Assembly: GCA_000467715.1 (NCBI GenBank)
Contig: AJFK01000686.1
Coordinates: forward strand, 1-64,000
Source of the DNA: Hysterium pulicare CBS 123377
Lineage: Eukaryota; Ascomycota; Dothideomycetes; Hysteriales; Hysteriaceae
Reading direction: 5' to 3'
Length of the DNA: 64,000 bases
This document shows, piece after piece, positions 34,148 through 45,525 of this stretch (positions are counted from its first letter, which is position 1; each line of letters starts with the position of its first letter). The notes under the pieces were generated by a model. That model was given only the letters and a program-made list of their open reading frames with translations. It ran no database searches and was not told where the DNA came from. The position numbers and the translations under genes were made by a program.

Positions 34148-35517
34148 GCCATCATGGTACTAACACGATGATACACTAATATGTCACACTGGCAAACCCT
34201 TCTAGTTTACCTTCATAGCGACGGACTTCCGATGGGATACCTCTCGCTTATTTCAGCAAACATGTGCGGGTGTAGATTTTTGCTGGGGTAATTCTGGTTC
34301 TGGAGACCTATAAGGACCAAAGTATGTCGAGTGTTGTGTACGATATTCCGATTCTGAGCGTTGATCACTATATGTTAGTGAGGTATATTCGCCATCTCCC
34401 GAATCAAAGACCAATTACTTGAGCAGTTGGAAGAACCAGCTGAATACAACATACATTTGTTCCCCATATGTGTGGTGTTACAAATATTAGATTTTGTGTA
34501 AAGTTTGATACCTAATCGTTCTCAGTCTTAATAGAATATGCGCCGGCCACTTAACGGGGATATTACCACACACAAGACTGTAGCCAAACCCATAGCTGAA
34601 GCTCTCTTACTACAGCAAACCGATAGTTACTTAGTGCACAAATAGTGTTGGTAGAATGTTAGTTATTCTGGTTATTGCTTTGTGGATGATGCTCTACTGC
34701 GGCTTAAGCCGAGGTCTCCCCGCAGTGAATGCACGGACCCCCATAATTATCAGCCCTGTGCTTCGCTGCCTCGCACTACCACATTTCTCTCGCAGGCTCT
34801 CATGCGTCATGAAGTTTTGGTGTTTCCCGATGTTCGTACCTAAAGACTCGGGGAACTTAGACGCCCGTCCGTCGTACCTCACACGATCGATAACATCTCA
34901 CCATCGCCTGCCTTGCATTCCATTATTTCAGCGTCGCTCGAAAGCCGTCAAGCGACGCGGGTTGATAATTTGTTCTTCGATTTCGAAGTCTTCTCTCAAA
35001 ACAACTGCCCAAAAGCTTCCGCCCGCTTTACGAGCCATGGCAGGTTTCCATAATCCGCCTTACCGGACACATGGATCCGGCAACTGGGGGTGTCTGTCTA
35101 AAGGTAGATCCGGCAAAATGGCTGGGAAGTTGGACAACAACGAAATCCGTTCTTATAGGCCAGAAATGGCTGTCTATGATATTGTGAATATGTCTAGGTG
35201 GGCCAGAGCTTAATTAATTTAAATACAGGTCGAGGATAATGTTAATGAATTCATTTGAGCTTAGCGATTTCGGGTGAGAGATTATGCAAGTTTTACTACA
35301 ACTACATGATCCTTCTTCTGTTATCGGGAACTTCAAAACTTACGAACTAAAACTATATATGGTTTGCAAGTAAACAGTTCGAGGAAACCCGCCCTGTACT
35401 CACCGATCTCGTACATTTATTCGCCTTCGTATAACAGCCGTGCACGCCCTGTATCCACGGAACCTCATCCATATCGCATGTGCTTGTGAGACTGGTCGAT
35501 ACCAGGTCGTTCTCACG
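34148..35517. other. Intergenic stretch, no supported gene
   Basis: A 185-codon plus-strand frame (34656-35213) begins with a hydrophobic stretch, but its composition is not protein-like and it matches nothing recognised; another frame looks equally plausible over part of it. I do not call a gene. Confidence 0.35.
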
Positions 35518-37237
35518 ATGATTTGGTCCTGTCTCCTGGCGCTTTCGGCACTCGTAGGCCACGCAATTACGCAAAGCGATGTTAATCCAGACGCACCGAT
35601 GTTAAGAGGCGGAGGGAGAAGAGGTCCAGGAGCCATGCTGCGCTTCGGCTGCTCCCAGGTATGTATTTGCTGTGTATCCGTCACTACGAGCTTTAGATCT
35701 AAATTCTTAGGTCGTCATCGAGCGTCTTGACCCGTGCGTCAGCCGAGTCACCCTGAAGAGGCGAAGAAGAATGAACTGACGATGTTAGCCTTGTAAATCC
35801 TGATATGAGACCGTCTACGCACATGCACCAGGTGGTTGGAGGGGTATGTGCTACTTAACGAGATGTTCTCTTCCTCTCCCCGTCTTCTACTGATATCTGG
35901 ACTAGAACGCGTTTAATGCTTCGATGCCAATGACTGATATCTCCAAACTTGCCTCGTGCACCACATGCCACTTCGACCAGGACTTCTCCAACTACTGGAC
36001 GGCGAATCTCTACTTTAGGGCCCGCAATGGCACCTACAAACGCGTCCCACAGATGGCAAACCAGTTTAATGACGGAGACAATGCCGGCCTCACTGTGTAC
36101 TACACATCGCCTGCTACGAATGCAACGACTGCCTTTAAGCCGGTAGGTCTTCCCCACTCAAGATTCTCCCCTTGCTTAGCTTCCTATTCTTCTAGGGCTT
36201 CCGCATGCTTACCGGCGACTCGATGAGACGCACGTCTGAGAATTTGGGGAAGAACATGCAGCAGTGTTATCGATGCTTCTCAGAGCCCAACTTTGGAGGC
36301 AGCATGTATTCCCCATGCAGTACGTAAGGTCCGGGTACAAAGTCTACGTCCCCGTCTTTGTACTTTCCTTTAGATTTGCACTGCCCACATCCCACTCAAG
36401 TGGTATCTGAAGATCGGAAAACTATAAGCAGAAGCGTTAAACGGGTTTTGGTAGTACCAAAGCCCCTTTTGAAGTTCATGCTAATTGTACTCCCACTTTT
36501 AGTGGACCCCAAGTGGGATACCGACTACTTTCCCAAGCAGCCATGCCCTGGAGGTATCCGGTCTAACATTATCTTCCCACTGTAAGCGGCTGACCAACCG
36601 AATCTTGATGAAGAAGTGAGAGTCTGATGGTAGTGCAGGTGCTGGGACGGGAAGAACCTCGATAGCCCGAACCATCGCGATCACGTCGCTCACCCGATTG
36701 GCGGACCGCCCTCGTTCGCTGTCGTCAATGGCACGTGCCCCGCCAGTCATCCGGTGAAGATTCCGCAGGTGATGTTAGAAGTAAGTACTGCCCAGAGTAT
36801 CTATCATGCCGTGAGAGAAATTTACACCGGTGAATAGGTTATGTGGAATACCACAGCCTTCAATAATAAGGACGATTGGCCAGAGGACGGTAGCCAGCCG
36901 CTCGTTCTCTCGACTAAAGACAAGTTAGCTATCTCAAGAAGATTATGAAAAGTCATATCTAACAAGTGCAAGGACCGGGTTCGGCCAACACGGTGACTAC
37001 GTCTTCGGTTGGAAGGACAATACGCTCCAGACCGCTATGGACAGTGGTTGCTACCTCCGCAACTGCACGCAACTTACGTCGCAGACGGCTAAGGTCAAGA
37101 ACCAGTGTAACGTTCCTATCACTGTTAATGAGAATATTGATGGATGTGAGTTCCATCTGCTGTTTGAGGGGCATTGATAGAGACTAACATATTTGATAGG
37201 GATGACCGAGCTTCCGGGAGGAGGTGAGGGGCCTTGA
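35518..37237 (+). CDS. Secreted DUF1996 protein
   Basis: Multi-exon gene for a fungal DUF1996 protein of roughly 370 residues. The ATG at 35518 gives a signal peptide (MIWSCLLALSALVGHAIT). The domain follows in order: MLRFGCSQ/VVIERLDP/LVNPDM, THMHQVVGG/NAFNASM, SCTTCHFDQDFSNYWTANL, YFRARNGTYKRVPQMAN, GLTVYYT, FKP/GFRMLTGD, QQCYRCF, CPGGIRSNI, CWDGKNLDSPNHRDHVAHP, CPASHPVKIPQVMLE, TGFGQHGDYVFGWKD and CYLRNCTQLTSQ, ending ELPGGGEGP. Slashes mark some of the introns, about nine in all, each closing in phase. The exon around 36360-36580 is the least certain. These proteins are secreted or wall-associated and often share proteins with WSC domains; no WSC domain is seen here. The molecular role is not established. 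Confidence 0.85.
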
Positions 37238-37353
37238 TATAGAAAGAACACTGCGGATAGCATTTTAAGAGAAACTTGAAATGAAGAATGAACCCCGAGA
37301 ACAATGCCTTTCTTGGAATTACACATCATATGTATTCGTATCCCGTGTCTATG

Positions 37354-38194
37354 TCAAATCTCCTTCTTCAGAAACACAGCATTCCAAGACCACGTTTTCC
37401 CCGTCGAGTCAACTTGCAAGAACAACTTTTCCGCATGGCTGTAAACCCGATAACCCCTCCTTTCATACCACTCTTGATTGGAAAACTAGACCGAATTAGC
37501 AGCATTCCCTCTTCGATCCAGAAAACACTTGCCAGCGGAATCGTCAAACCAAGAGCTTTATATTTCTCCTCCCTATCCGGATCATTTTTATTAATTGCAT
37601 TCAGAGCCAGCGTCTTCGCACACAGCGGCTCTGAAATCGCTATGTTCTCGACTGTATTCATAGCTGCTCTTCCCAGTCCGCTTCCTTGGAGTGCACGTGA
37701 GACGTAGAAAATCGATATCCAATACAACCCTTCTTCATTCTTGGCGAATCCAGCGGTTTCGTACTCGGTGGGCACACGCCCCAAACAAATATGTCCAACT
37801 GGGATGAAAGTCCTCTGTGGCGAGGGGATAGTTCGCGATTTGCCTCCAAAAGAAATCGCCGAATCGACCAGCGGTTCTTGTTCTTCGGGGTACGCCTCAG
37901 CATGCTTGTGGGTTTTGGCATCTTTCTCGGGATCGGAATCTTCTAGGACCTAGGAAAATTTAAATTTCGGAAACACAAAGTAGAGTGGGGAAGGGCGCTT
38001 ACAATCCATTGTAGATTCAATTTCCCGCTTTCTTGAGCCGCTCTCCATCCTTCGACGGCTTCGTGGTCCCACCCGCAAGCGATGCGCTGCAGCACCAATC
38101 GTTGGACATGTGCAGGAGAGGCGGGATCCCAAGGGATTAGCAGGACTTGGGATCTCGAGGATTTGATAGATGGGGTAGGAAGAGCGGAGGCCAT
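37354..38194 (-). CDS. GNAT-family N-acetyltransferase
   Basis: Three-exon gene of about 245 residues, from the ATG at 38194. The first exon (MASALPTPSIKSSR..NLQWI) joins by a GT..AG intron to VLEDSDPEKDAK and then GHICLGRVPTEYETAGFA and the GNAT core: GLYWISIFYVSRALQGSGLGRAAM (acetyl-CoA binding Q-G-S-G-L-G) and LCAKTLALNAI. The last exon, FSNQEWYERRGYRVY to NAVFLKKEI, joins cleanly only if the intron begins GCAAGT, the consensus of GC..AG introns. If that intron were retained, the frame would stay open to 37368 but lose the conserved WYERRGY motif. The substrate is unknown. It is convergent with the DUF1996 gene, 116 bases apart. Confidence 0.82.
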
Positions 38195-38454
38195 TTTTAA
38201 GTAAATTCGGAATGGAGAATAGAAAGCAGAGGGTCGAGAATTGATACTTATAGGATCCTTCTCAAGGCTGCATCTTGTTTCATCCAGGTTCTTTAATGAT
38301 GACTAATCGTCTCTTGTCAGGGGTTATTGAAGGGCGCGAAACGAAGACATATAGGATTTCCGCAGAGTTGCAGCGCAATGAAACCCCGAGGATCTGCGCT
38401 TTTGGCGTCTATCTTTCTCCCTCTTCAATCCCGGTTTTTCTCTCGGTCCACCCC

Positions 38455-38842
38455 TAGAATAACCGCAAGCCCCCACAGATTAGCGAGCATGCTAAGAGAT
38501 AGCCTTAAACCCAACACGGCAGCTATAGACTCTTACTATAACTCTTTAGATAACAAAACTTTTAAAAAGTTTAATTTAGGTTATACTTTATTAGTACTAA
38601 AAGTTTTAGTATTTATAGAGTTGTAGTAGTAGTACTAGAGTATCAAGCTAGCTGAATTAATAATCTTTTAGACGCACTTTACTCAATTTAGGGGGGTGTA
38701 TGTAGTAAACCTAGAAGGGTGTATACATTGAAAAGGGAGGTGGATGCAGTGAGCGGAGGGGTGGATCTAGTAATCCTCAATGTATCTTACATGATTACTA
38801 TTATCTGCCAATTTAAATTAGCATAACCCCAGGATAACTTTT
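38455..38842. repeat. A+T-rich stretch with imperfect inverted repeats
   Basis: Two arms of about 28 bases, near 38532-38560 and 38598-38628 (ctataactctttaga.. against the reverse complement ctacaactctataaa..), flank a short A+T-rich loop and could fold as a hairpin. Next to it are G-rich pieces (ggggggtgta, ggaggggtgga). It looks like a remnant of a mutated repeat; I cannot assign a family. Confidence 0.5.
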
Positions 38843-41022
38843 TTAAGTAGATTCTTTTATAAGCTTATAGCCAGCACCCTCGTCTCTAAGTTGAACATTT
38901 ATCCGATGCGCCAGCAGTTCCATATCACCAAGCTCTCTTATTGCACTCAGCTTCTCCGTCTGCTCCCTATCCATTCCATGGAACAACAGCGCGATTGGAG
39001 AGGACTTCCAAATCTCGATATCATGGTTGGTGGTGTCGGCGATGGTCATAATTAGGAACAGTATCGTCGATGCAACTAGAGCACCGGACCACGCTAGCCA
39101 AGGCCAACGGACAAAGACGTACACTTCGACATACTGGGAGGTGCCGTTAGCAGGACCAACGCCAGTGATGTTTGCAATGTAACCGTCCGGGTCGACTTGC
39201 TGACTGGAGTTAAGAGAGCGGATGTTGCGTGTCATGCTTTGGGCCAGGTTAGAGAAGATCGAGGCCGGGTCCGAGTCGCGGAAGACTCGGAGCGTGTCGA
39301 TTGTTGGAAGCCCAAAAGATGTATCGGAGGAAGAATTGCTTGAGACGTCTGGGCCGAAACTGTACTGCTCGTCGATGTTCCATACTGCGTAGCTGTTGCT
39401 GAAAGACAACTTCTCGGAGAGCCAGGATGATAAGCCACCTGTAGCGAGATAACCGACGGTGAAGTTTGACTGGATCGAGTTCGCGTCCAGTGCGGGAGGA
39501 ACGAGGCTGATTCTAATAGAGTTCACGTTATTTTCGATCCACCACCAGTCGGTCGTCTCGCTGTGCCATGATTCGATAATATGTTCATTGAGGACACCGT
39601 TTTTGACTTGTGACTGGTATGTATTGACACACCAGTACAAAGAGCACTGGGTAGCGCTGGTGTTTCGAGTGACGTTGCCATCTTGATTGAGGATGGGGCC
39701 ATGAATCATACTGAAATTAAGTACGGTGTTTCCATAGCTGGGCGGGCCAACAGGGCCAAGATAGCCACTACTGGCAACTGCGCCGGTGATCGCTTCTGAA
39801 CCTGTCACGTTAACTTTCAGTCCATTAGGCAAAGTATAGTGACAATAAAGGTCTTGCGATTGAGGCCCTGCATCCGAGTCGTTCACCATTCCAGAGTAAC
39901 AGGTCTTATTCAATGATTCCGTCAAATCTCCGCAGCTTGAACATAGTGCCAATGACTGAAAAGCTGGGAATGTGCAGTTGCCAGTAGCACAGACTGCGGT
40001 CATGTCCAGAGACGTTGCATTCGACTCTGTAGACCCAAAGAAGATGCCTGCATAAATCGCGCCGATCATTTCAGAAGTTGGCGTGGTGTCCTGCGAGAAC
40101 AAACTTTCGCTTCCTTTGTATTGGAGGAAAGTTTGCGCCCGACCGAGAGTTGCAATCGTTGATGAATTGGTCAAGTCGCTTCGTATCAAGATCGTTTGCT
40201 GAACAGTTGGATCGATACCGATTGCCAAAATCGTGATTGCTGCGCCCAAGCTGGCGATATGGCTAGTTTATCCTTATTGTCAGCTTGTACTTGACGGGAA
40301 TAGATAAGAACAGCCCCCTACGTTGCTTTCAGATTCCAAATGAGACTCAAGGAGCCCATCGGGCCTCTGCTTGCAGAATCATAGACGGCCAGATCAATTA
40401 AGGCACGTGGCCTTGAGCGAAAGTGTATCCAACTTGCCTGGCTGATGCAAGAAGCTGCTGGAACAAGCAAGAATGCTTTCATAAGAGTTGTAATCCAGGA
40501 TACGACCGAGTTGATAGTGATGCCGTAGGACCATTGCGGCTGTGGACGGCTGTCATAATACCTTAGGACCCCGACTACCGCAAAGAAGGCGAGTAGGCTA
40601 CCGAGGCAGGCTATAACTTCCCAGGTCCACCATCCACGCCATTTCGTAAATGATGTCCGCCCGGGACGCTGTAGCAGCCCTTGAAGCTCTTGTGCATGGC
40701 TCTGTCGATGAGTTGGAAACTGATCTTGCGACGAGGAGGTCTCAAACTGTTCAAATTGGTTTTCACCTTTGGCAAAGGAGCTTGCAGGGTGTTGGCTTGA
40801 ATTTGGAGAGGTCGGACGATCAGGAACGGTAGATATTGTTCTCTGTGAAGCCAGCGGATTCGAATTCTTGTCTCCGCGAAAGACTCGGTCCATCCTTTTC
40901 TCGACGTGCAGTATAGGCGGAATGAATGGAATACGCTGCCTACATACTGTGTTATGAGAGAAGAGATGCTCTAGGCTTACCTCAGCGTGTTTCAGGCTTC
41001 TGCAGGGGGTTACAGGCGCCAT
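38843..41022 (-). CDS. DUF3176 membrane protein
   Basis: Fungal DUF3176 protein of about 705 residues in two exons (41022-40322 and 40262-38843); the intron gtaggg..ctag joins KAT to HIASLG. Residues 1-125 are polar. The domain follows: WWTWEVIACLGSLLAFFAVVG (membrane segment 1), ITINSVVSWITTLMKAFLLV (segment 2), CISQASWIHF, LIDLAVYDSASRGPMGSLSL, then SLGAAITILAIGIDPTVQQ (segment 3). A large extracytoplasmic loop has many N-glycosylation sequons and paired cysteines (CATGNCTFPAF; CSSCGD). A last segment (LAWSGALVASTILFLIMTI) precedes a cytoplasmic tail. The family is of unknown function and probably sits in the plasma or an endomembrane. An additional intron near the N-terminus (gtaagc after HAE) is possible but would change the frame, so I left it out. 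Confidence 0.85.
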
Positions 41023-41867
41023 TCCTTTGTGAGACAGCTAAGGAGCTATTTTAAGCTAAGCGCTGATCGACTTTCATGCATACAACACACTCAACTTCTG
41101 TGTCACGGCTTTTATGGCCCCCAAAAAGAGGGTGGAAAGCAGCGTAGCATGCAGGTGCTAAAACAAATACTGACATTCGCATGGCACGGTATTCTAAGGA
41201 ATTGTTGCGGAGGGATCAAGTCCATTGAATAGTAAAAAACGTGCAGAAATTGGAAACCCAGAGGCATGGCCCTTCGAACTATATCCAGCAGCATCAGCCA
41301 AGATAATTTTCCGACTGGAGAGCTTTCAGACATACCGAGGAGACATTATACCCCGCCGTACAGCAACAGCTCTCAGAGATGACCGCAGGTTCATGACCAC
41401 CAAAATACAGCGTAAAGGATGGGTAGATCAACAGGCTCGGGGTGGAGGATGCAGCGTGCCGTAATGAGGAGACGTTCCAATAACTCCACTGGGTGGAAGT
41501 TCATCGGGTATGCATACGCTCATGGGATTATGGGAGGGCATCAAAGGATAGAATTTAATCGGTGGAGGTCGATCTCTTCTGAACTCCACGGAGACTAGAG
41601 TTCGGATAATCAGTACCCAAAAGGTACAGTCCGGTCCAACCCAACTGAACTGACCATTGTCATCTGATCTGGAGGAACGATGCACTTACTTTTTCAATAT
41701 TCAAGGGCATCCAACCAACGGAACATTCAAGTCCCCGTAATTGCTACACCTTGGTCTTTATCACGTCATCTAACCCGACGTTTTTGATCAGAACCCATGA
41801 CATCAAAGAAACATCTTGTTCCCTGATTCCAGTACTCACGACTCATCTCAGCTTAACTATAACCATA
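41023..41867. other. Intergenic region
   Basis: About 845 bases upstream of the DUF3176 gene and downstream of the first helical-family gene. Only short overlapping frames are seen; nothing is recognised. Confidence 0.4.
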
Positions 41868-42701
41868 TCAAGGCCTGCTCCCATGCCGAAAGGCAACCGG
41901 AACCGTGGACCACCCATCATCCTCGCCCTCCACAGATCCGTTCCTCCCATCAAACTCTCCCAAGCTCCCATAACTCATATACTCTTCGTCTTCTTCTTCC
42001 GCATACCAAAAAGTACGTACCCCGCGCCCCGCCTTCGGTTTCCCCTCGTCCGCGGTCAAGGTCTTCCAGACGATCTTGTCGAAACTCATACCAGCCTGCA
42101 GCGCCTTCTGAGTTTCCGGAAAGGTGTTGATCCAAGCTCGAAGGACTGGATTCTGTAAGTCACGGCGTGAGCGTGCGCTCGGTCTACCTCGAGTTCCGTA
42201 TTGCAGATATATAAAATGAGCAATCTTCCTCGCATACGTCTGGAGATCCGCAAGTTCATCTGTGATAGCTTGACTCAGTGCTTTCGCATGATCGAGTAGG
42301 GCATTGATACGCTTATCTAGCTCTAGCTGCGATGCTTGTGGATCGCCTGCTTTATGGATGAGACTGTGGACTTGTTGCACGATAGCTTCCATTTTCCGCC
42401 AATTGGAGAAGAAGAGCTGGTTGGCACGGGGTTGGTCGGTTTCGTATATCTGCTTTAGATGATCATGAACGTCTTGAGTTATCCTGGCATCGTCCCTGTA
42501 TTGTGGGGTGAGGTGGTAGAGGATACCGACTTGTCTGTATTGATCTTCCTTTTCATCCAGACTAGAAAGAAGGGCGTCACATGCTTGTTTGGCGAGTGCA
42601 AAGTCGAGCCTTGGTGTCAGCTTTGGATAGAGGTCGTCAGGAAGATCATGCAGCCAGAATTGAACTTTTATGCTCGCCTCCAGTCCAGTTGCTTCGGCCA
42701 T
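41868..42701 (-). CDS. Unrecognised helical family, tandem copy A
   Basis: A single-exon gene of 277 residues from the ATG at 42701 (MAEATGLEASIKVQFW); the frame stays open further upstream, but this start fits the copies. I do not recognise the family. The sequence is strongly helical: LDEKEDQYRQVGILYHL, NWRKMEAIVQQVHSLI, LDHAKALSQAITDELADLQ, then LRAWINTFPETQKALQAG, a motif (W-x-x-x-x-P-E) shared with its two neighbours, and an acidic C-terminal tail. No signal peptide, membrane segment or catalytic motif is visible. It is the first of three same-strand paralogues spaced 450-650 bases apart. Confidence 0.65.
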   Translation of the reverse strand: MAEATGLEASIKVQFWLHDLPDDLYPKLTPRLDFALAKQACDALLSSLDEKEDQYRQVGILYHLTPQYRDDARITQDVHDHLKQIYETDQPRANQLFFSNWRKMEAIVQQVHSLIHKAGDPQASQLELDKRINALLDHAKALSQAITDELADLQTYARKIAHFIYLQYGTRGRPSARSRRDLQNPVLRAWINTFPETQKALQAGMSFDKIVWKTLTADEGKPKAGRGVRTFWYAEEEDEEYMSYGSLGEFDGRNGSVEGEDDGWSTVPVAFRHGSRP

Positions 42702-43349
42702 TGAGCAATTTGATGAAATATTCACCACGTGAAGTTGCTGATTAGGACAGTGTTGGTATTGTAAGTACTTTCGGTGGTGGTATTTCCACGTTGTAGTATA
42801 TGCCGGACAGGAGGAGCTGAGACCGGAGAAAAGAGCAGGGAGATTCGAATACACATACGGGAAGCTGCAGATGAATCTTTCCAGATATGAATTTCCGATG
42901 ACTTACATATATTCACAAGTGTAGAGAAGCTATGATAAAGATGAATTGATCCAGAAACCAACTGTTAGATGAATTAGCGAGCGAATGAGGACATAAATAT
43001 TCATTTCAGAACATCACCGCGTTCGTCGAGGACGTCATAGCTTTCGCAATTGTAGAACGAGACTGAGAGAAGTTTTGTGAAGCAATATACTGCACTAGAC
43101 CTGTCAGTCACAATATTGTATGAATGTGTATAGAAAGTCAGGGTTTCAATTTCAACGTACCCAATATAGATTGGTCAAATTATGTTATTCACGCAATTTT
43201 CGGTCTCCACTGCTATGCACTCAAAATCCCTAGAGAACATCAGCCGAAATAACCGCGGTTGGCATAATCTCTCAGCCCTAGCAAACGCGGAGAACGTACG
43301 GCTACAGTCTCCGCAGACTCCGAATCCGCAGTAGAGTAGAACGCTCACC
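42702..43349. other. Spacer between tandem copies A and B
   Basis: Holds the promoter of copy A. No gene is seen; a minus-strand frame at 43175-43798 overlaps copy B out of frame and is a shadow. Confidence 0.4.
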
Positions 43350-44177
43350 CTATCCCTCGTCATCAGAGGCATGACTAAGAGGGCGGCGCAAAGGGATGTT
43401 CCTATAGCCCTCAACCGAAGAGCTAGAAACGGTAATATGCAGCTGCTCATCGTCAAACTCCTCAACAACCCCATCCCGCTCAAAGTCTTTCTCCAGAAAT
43501 TTGGCCATGATAGTGTCAGGTTCCATACCAGCCTTACAAGCACGCACGACTTCTGGTAAGCTGAGCATCCAGCTTCTGACATCCGGATCTTGAATAAGGA
43601 TATAAGGTTCGTTACGGTCCTCCATTGCCAAACGCAAGTAGTTGTTGTTGCTTGCCATGTCCTTCGCGATAGCGTCAAGCATGACGACTTCTCCGATGTG
43701 TGCGTTGATACGTTTAGCAAGGACTTGTACTGCATCTTTGGCTTGCCTGGTAAGTCTATGAAGCACGGACTCCGTGTCGTTATGCCATGTTGTACCACGC
43801 TTCATCAGTTCAGAGCGCACAGATCCGATAGCTTCTTTGGCTTGTTGAACTAGACAGGACCATATTTTCATGAATGCCGGATCGCTTGGAAGGAAATCTT
43901 GGCTTAGATCGCTGCGGACGGCATCTGGGAGTTTATCGCTGAGACGAGCAGCTGGTAGTATGCGATGGTATCCAGCTCCAACATCTCGGTAGAAGTCTTC
44001 TATATCTAGAAGCAGACGGTTTTGGTCTTCGATGAAGGCGAGAGTTTGTTTGTAGATGAGTTTGGCGTGGTTCCGTTGCCATTGTTTGAGATGCTCGTCT
44101 TCGGGCGATTGCTCCCCTGGGATTGGTAGGAAGCCTTCAGGAATGTTGACTTCGTCGTGGGCTGGGTGTGGGACCAT
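43350..44177 (-). CDS. Unrecognised helical family, tandem copy B
   Basis: A single-exon gene of 275 residues from the ATG at 44177 (MVPHPAHDEVNIPEG). It has the same plan as its neighbours: LLLDIEDFYRDVGAGYHRI aligns with the D-x-Y-R-x-V-G block of copy A and the EDWYRRIGGRYYSL block of copy C; QAKDAVQVLAKRINAHIGEV is the middle helix; VRSWMLSLPEVVRACKAG is the shared W..LPE motif. The tail is acidic, then polar. Function unknown; no recognised domain. Head-to-tail with copies A and C. Confidence 0.65.
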   Translation of the reverse strand: MVPHPAHDEVNIPEGFLPIPGEQSPEDEHLKQWQRNHAKLIYKQTLAFIEDQNRLLLDIEDFYRDVGAGYHRILPAARLSDKLPDAVRSDLSQDFLPSDPAFMKIWSCLVQQAKEAIGSVRSELMKRGTTWHNDTESVLHRLTRQAKDAVQVLAKRINAHIGEVVMLDAIAKDMASNNNYLRLAMEDRNEPYILIQDPDVRSWMLSLPEVVRACKAGMEPDTIMAKFLEKDFERDGVVEEFDDEQLHITVSSSSVEGYRNIPLRRPLSHASDDEG

Positions 44178-44631
44178 CGTGAGGAGGGGCCGAGGTAGAT
44201 CAGATATAATTCGCTGCGAGAAGATGTTCGATGCGTTGCCTACTGGTCGTAACTAAGACAAGCAAAAGGACAAATAGCAGAAACCTTAGGAGCGAAGAAA
44301 AACATGAGGTCCATGAAAGTGATATATACATCCCAAATTGCAGCATTGTGCATACGGAGGGATAAAAGCCATCGGTCCACTTCACAGCAGCAATGTGAGT
44401 ACTACCAAGCGAAAGGAAAGAAAACCTCCACAGTCGAATGTTTTGTACGATACACAATGAAGAAAGTAATCTCGTCGCCGCCTGTGTAACATGAACAAAT
44501 TTGTGGGCCTCACAGATTCTCATAACGGAAACCTCAACGTCCACAAAATCGAGACAGCCAGCGAGGAAAGTTCCAGTGCAACGAGTTGCGATCGACCAGC
44601 CTAGATTCGTCATTTAAATGAGTTCCTCATC
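44178..44631. other. Spacer between tandem copies B and C
   Basis: Promoter-side spacer of copy B; only short frames, no gene. Confidence 0.4.
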
Positions 44632-45525
44632 CTAAAGTTCATCAAACGGCAGGCGGCCTGCTTGAACCCGGTCTGAACGACGTGTAGCTAAGCGTAGATG
44701 TTGTCCTTCGCGGTTGCTGGTCTCGAGGGTCAAGGGTTGGTCGAGTATATCTTTGCCAAAATCCAATGCATCCTTGATTATCCTTCGCGGGCTCTTTCCA
44801 CATTCTCGCGCTCTTTGAGTCTCAGGTAAGCTCAACAACCAATCCCACATCGCTTTATTTCGCTGTTGCTCGGTTGAACGATGTCTGGCCGGTGTGCTTT
44901 CAAGCGACAAAAGGTTCGATGCATTAACGTGAGTTTCTAGATCCTTAAGGTCACTTTCAATGATCATGAACATATGTCGAATGTTCCTAGAAGCTTCCTG
45001 CGCACTGCGGAGCCGGTGCATGACGTCTTTAGAGGGATCGCACAGAACCTGAAGAGCCTGTTTGATGAGAGCCTCGGCTTCTGACCAGTGATAGCATAAT
45101 TCACGGTTTTGGAGGGGAACATTGCCCTCGAACGCATCTGACAGGATAGCCCACACCGTTCTGCTCAGCCGGAAATCGGATCGAACGTACCAGCCTAGCG
45201 AATAGTACCGCCCCCCGATACGCCGATACCAGTCCTCAACTTCGAGAAGTTTGAGTGTCAGTTCACGGTGAGATTGCCGTGCCTCGTCGAGGTGTGGCCT
45301 TGCTATCCTCGCGAACTCATCGTCGAAAATCGGGTCGCGCTCATGTGAGCAACACGTAGGGCAATAGCCGTTGATGGTTGGATCATCGCGATGCCTCAGA
45401 CCATTGGAACAAATGCTGGGCGAGCATCCTGAGTTCATAGACATATGGGGAGAGTACTCGCAGTATTCGACCCGGCCGAGCTTCTTATGGCCGCAAGACC
45501 AAACAGTGAAAAAACCTTGGCACAT
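44632..45525 (-). CDS. Unrecognised helical family with Cys/His-rich head, tandem copy C
   Basis: A gene of 297 residues if it starts at the ATG at 45525 (MCQGFFTVWSCGHKK). The frame is open back to 45663, where an ATG would add a hydrophobic leader; the internal start is preferred because the Cys/His segment begins there. The head has regularly spaced Cys and His residues (WSCGHKKLG, YCEYSPH, CSPSICSNG, YCPTCC), as in small fungal zinc-binding heads. The body is the same helical family: VEDWYRRIGGRYYSL, EAEALIKQALQVL, RNIRHMFMIIESDLKDLE and WDWLLSLPETQRARECG. Function unknown. Copies A and B lack the Cys/His head. Confidence 0.65.
   Translation of the reverse strand: MCQGFFTVWSCGHKKLGRVEYCEYSPHMSMNSGCSPSICSNGLRHRDDPTINGYCPTCCSHERDPIFDDEFARIARPHLDEARQSHRELTLKLLEVEDWYRRIGGRYYSLGWYVRSDFRLSRTVWAILSDAFEGNVPLQNRELCYHWSEAEALIKQALQVLCDPSKDVMHRLRSAQEASRNIRHMFMIIESDLKDLETHVNASNLLSLESTPARHRSTEQQRNKAMWDWLLSLPETQRARECGKSPRRIIKDALDFGKDILDQPLTLETSNREGQHLRLATRRSDRVQAGRLPFDEL

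Noticed and set aside
34656-35213. 185-codon plus-strand frame with a hydrophobic start
   Set aside because: No recognisable family, biased odd composition and a competing frame. Kept as gene-free DNA.
43175-43798. 207-codon minus-strand frame
   Set aside because: Overlaps helical-family copy B out of frame; the copy B frame has clear paralogues.
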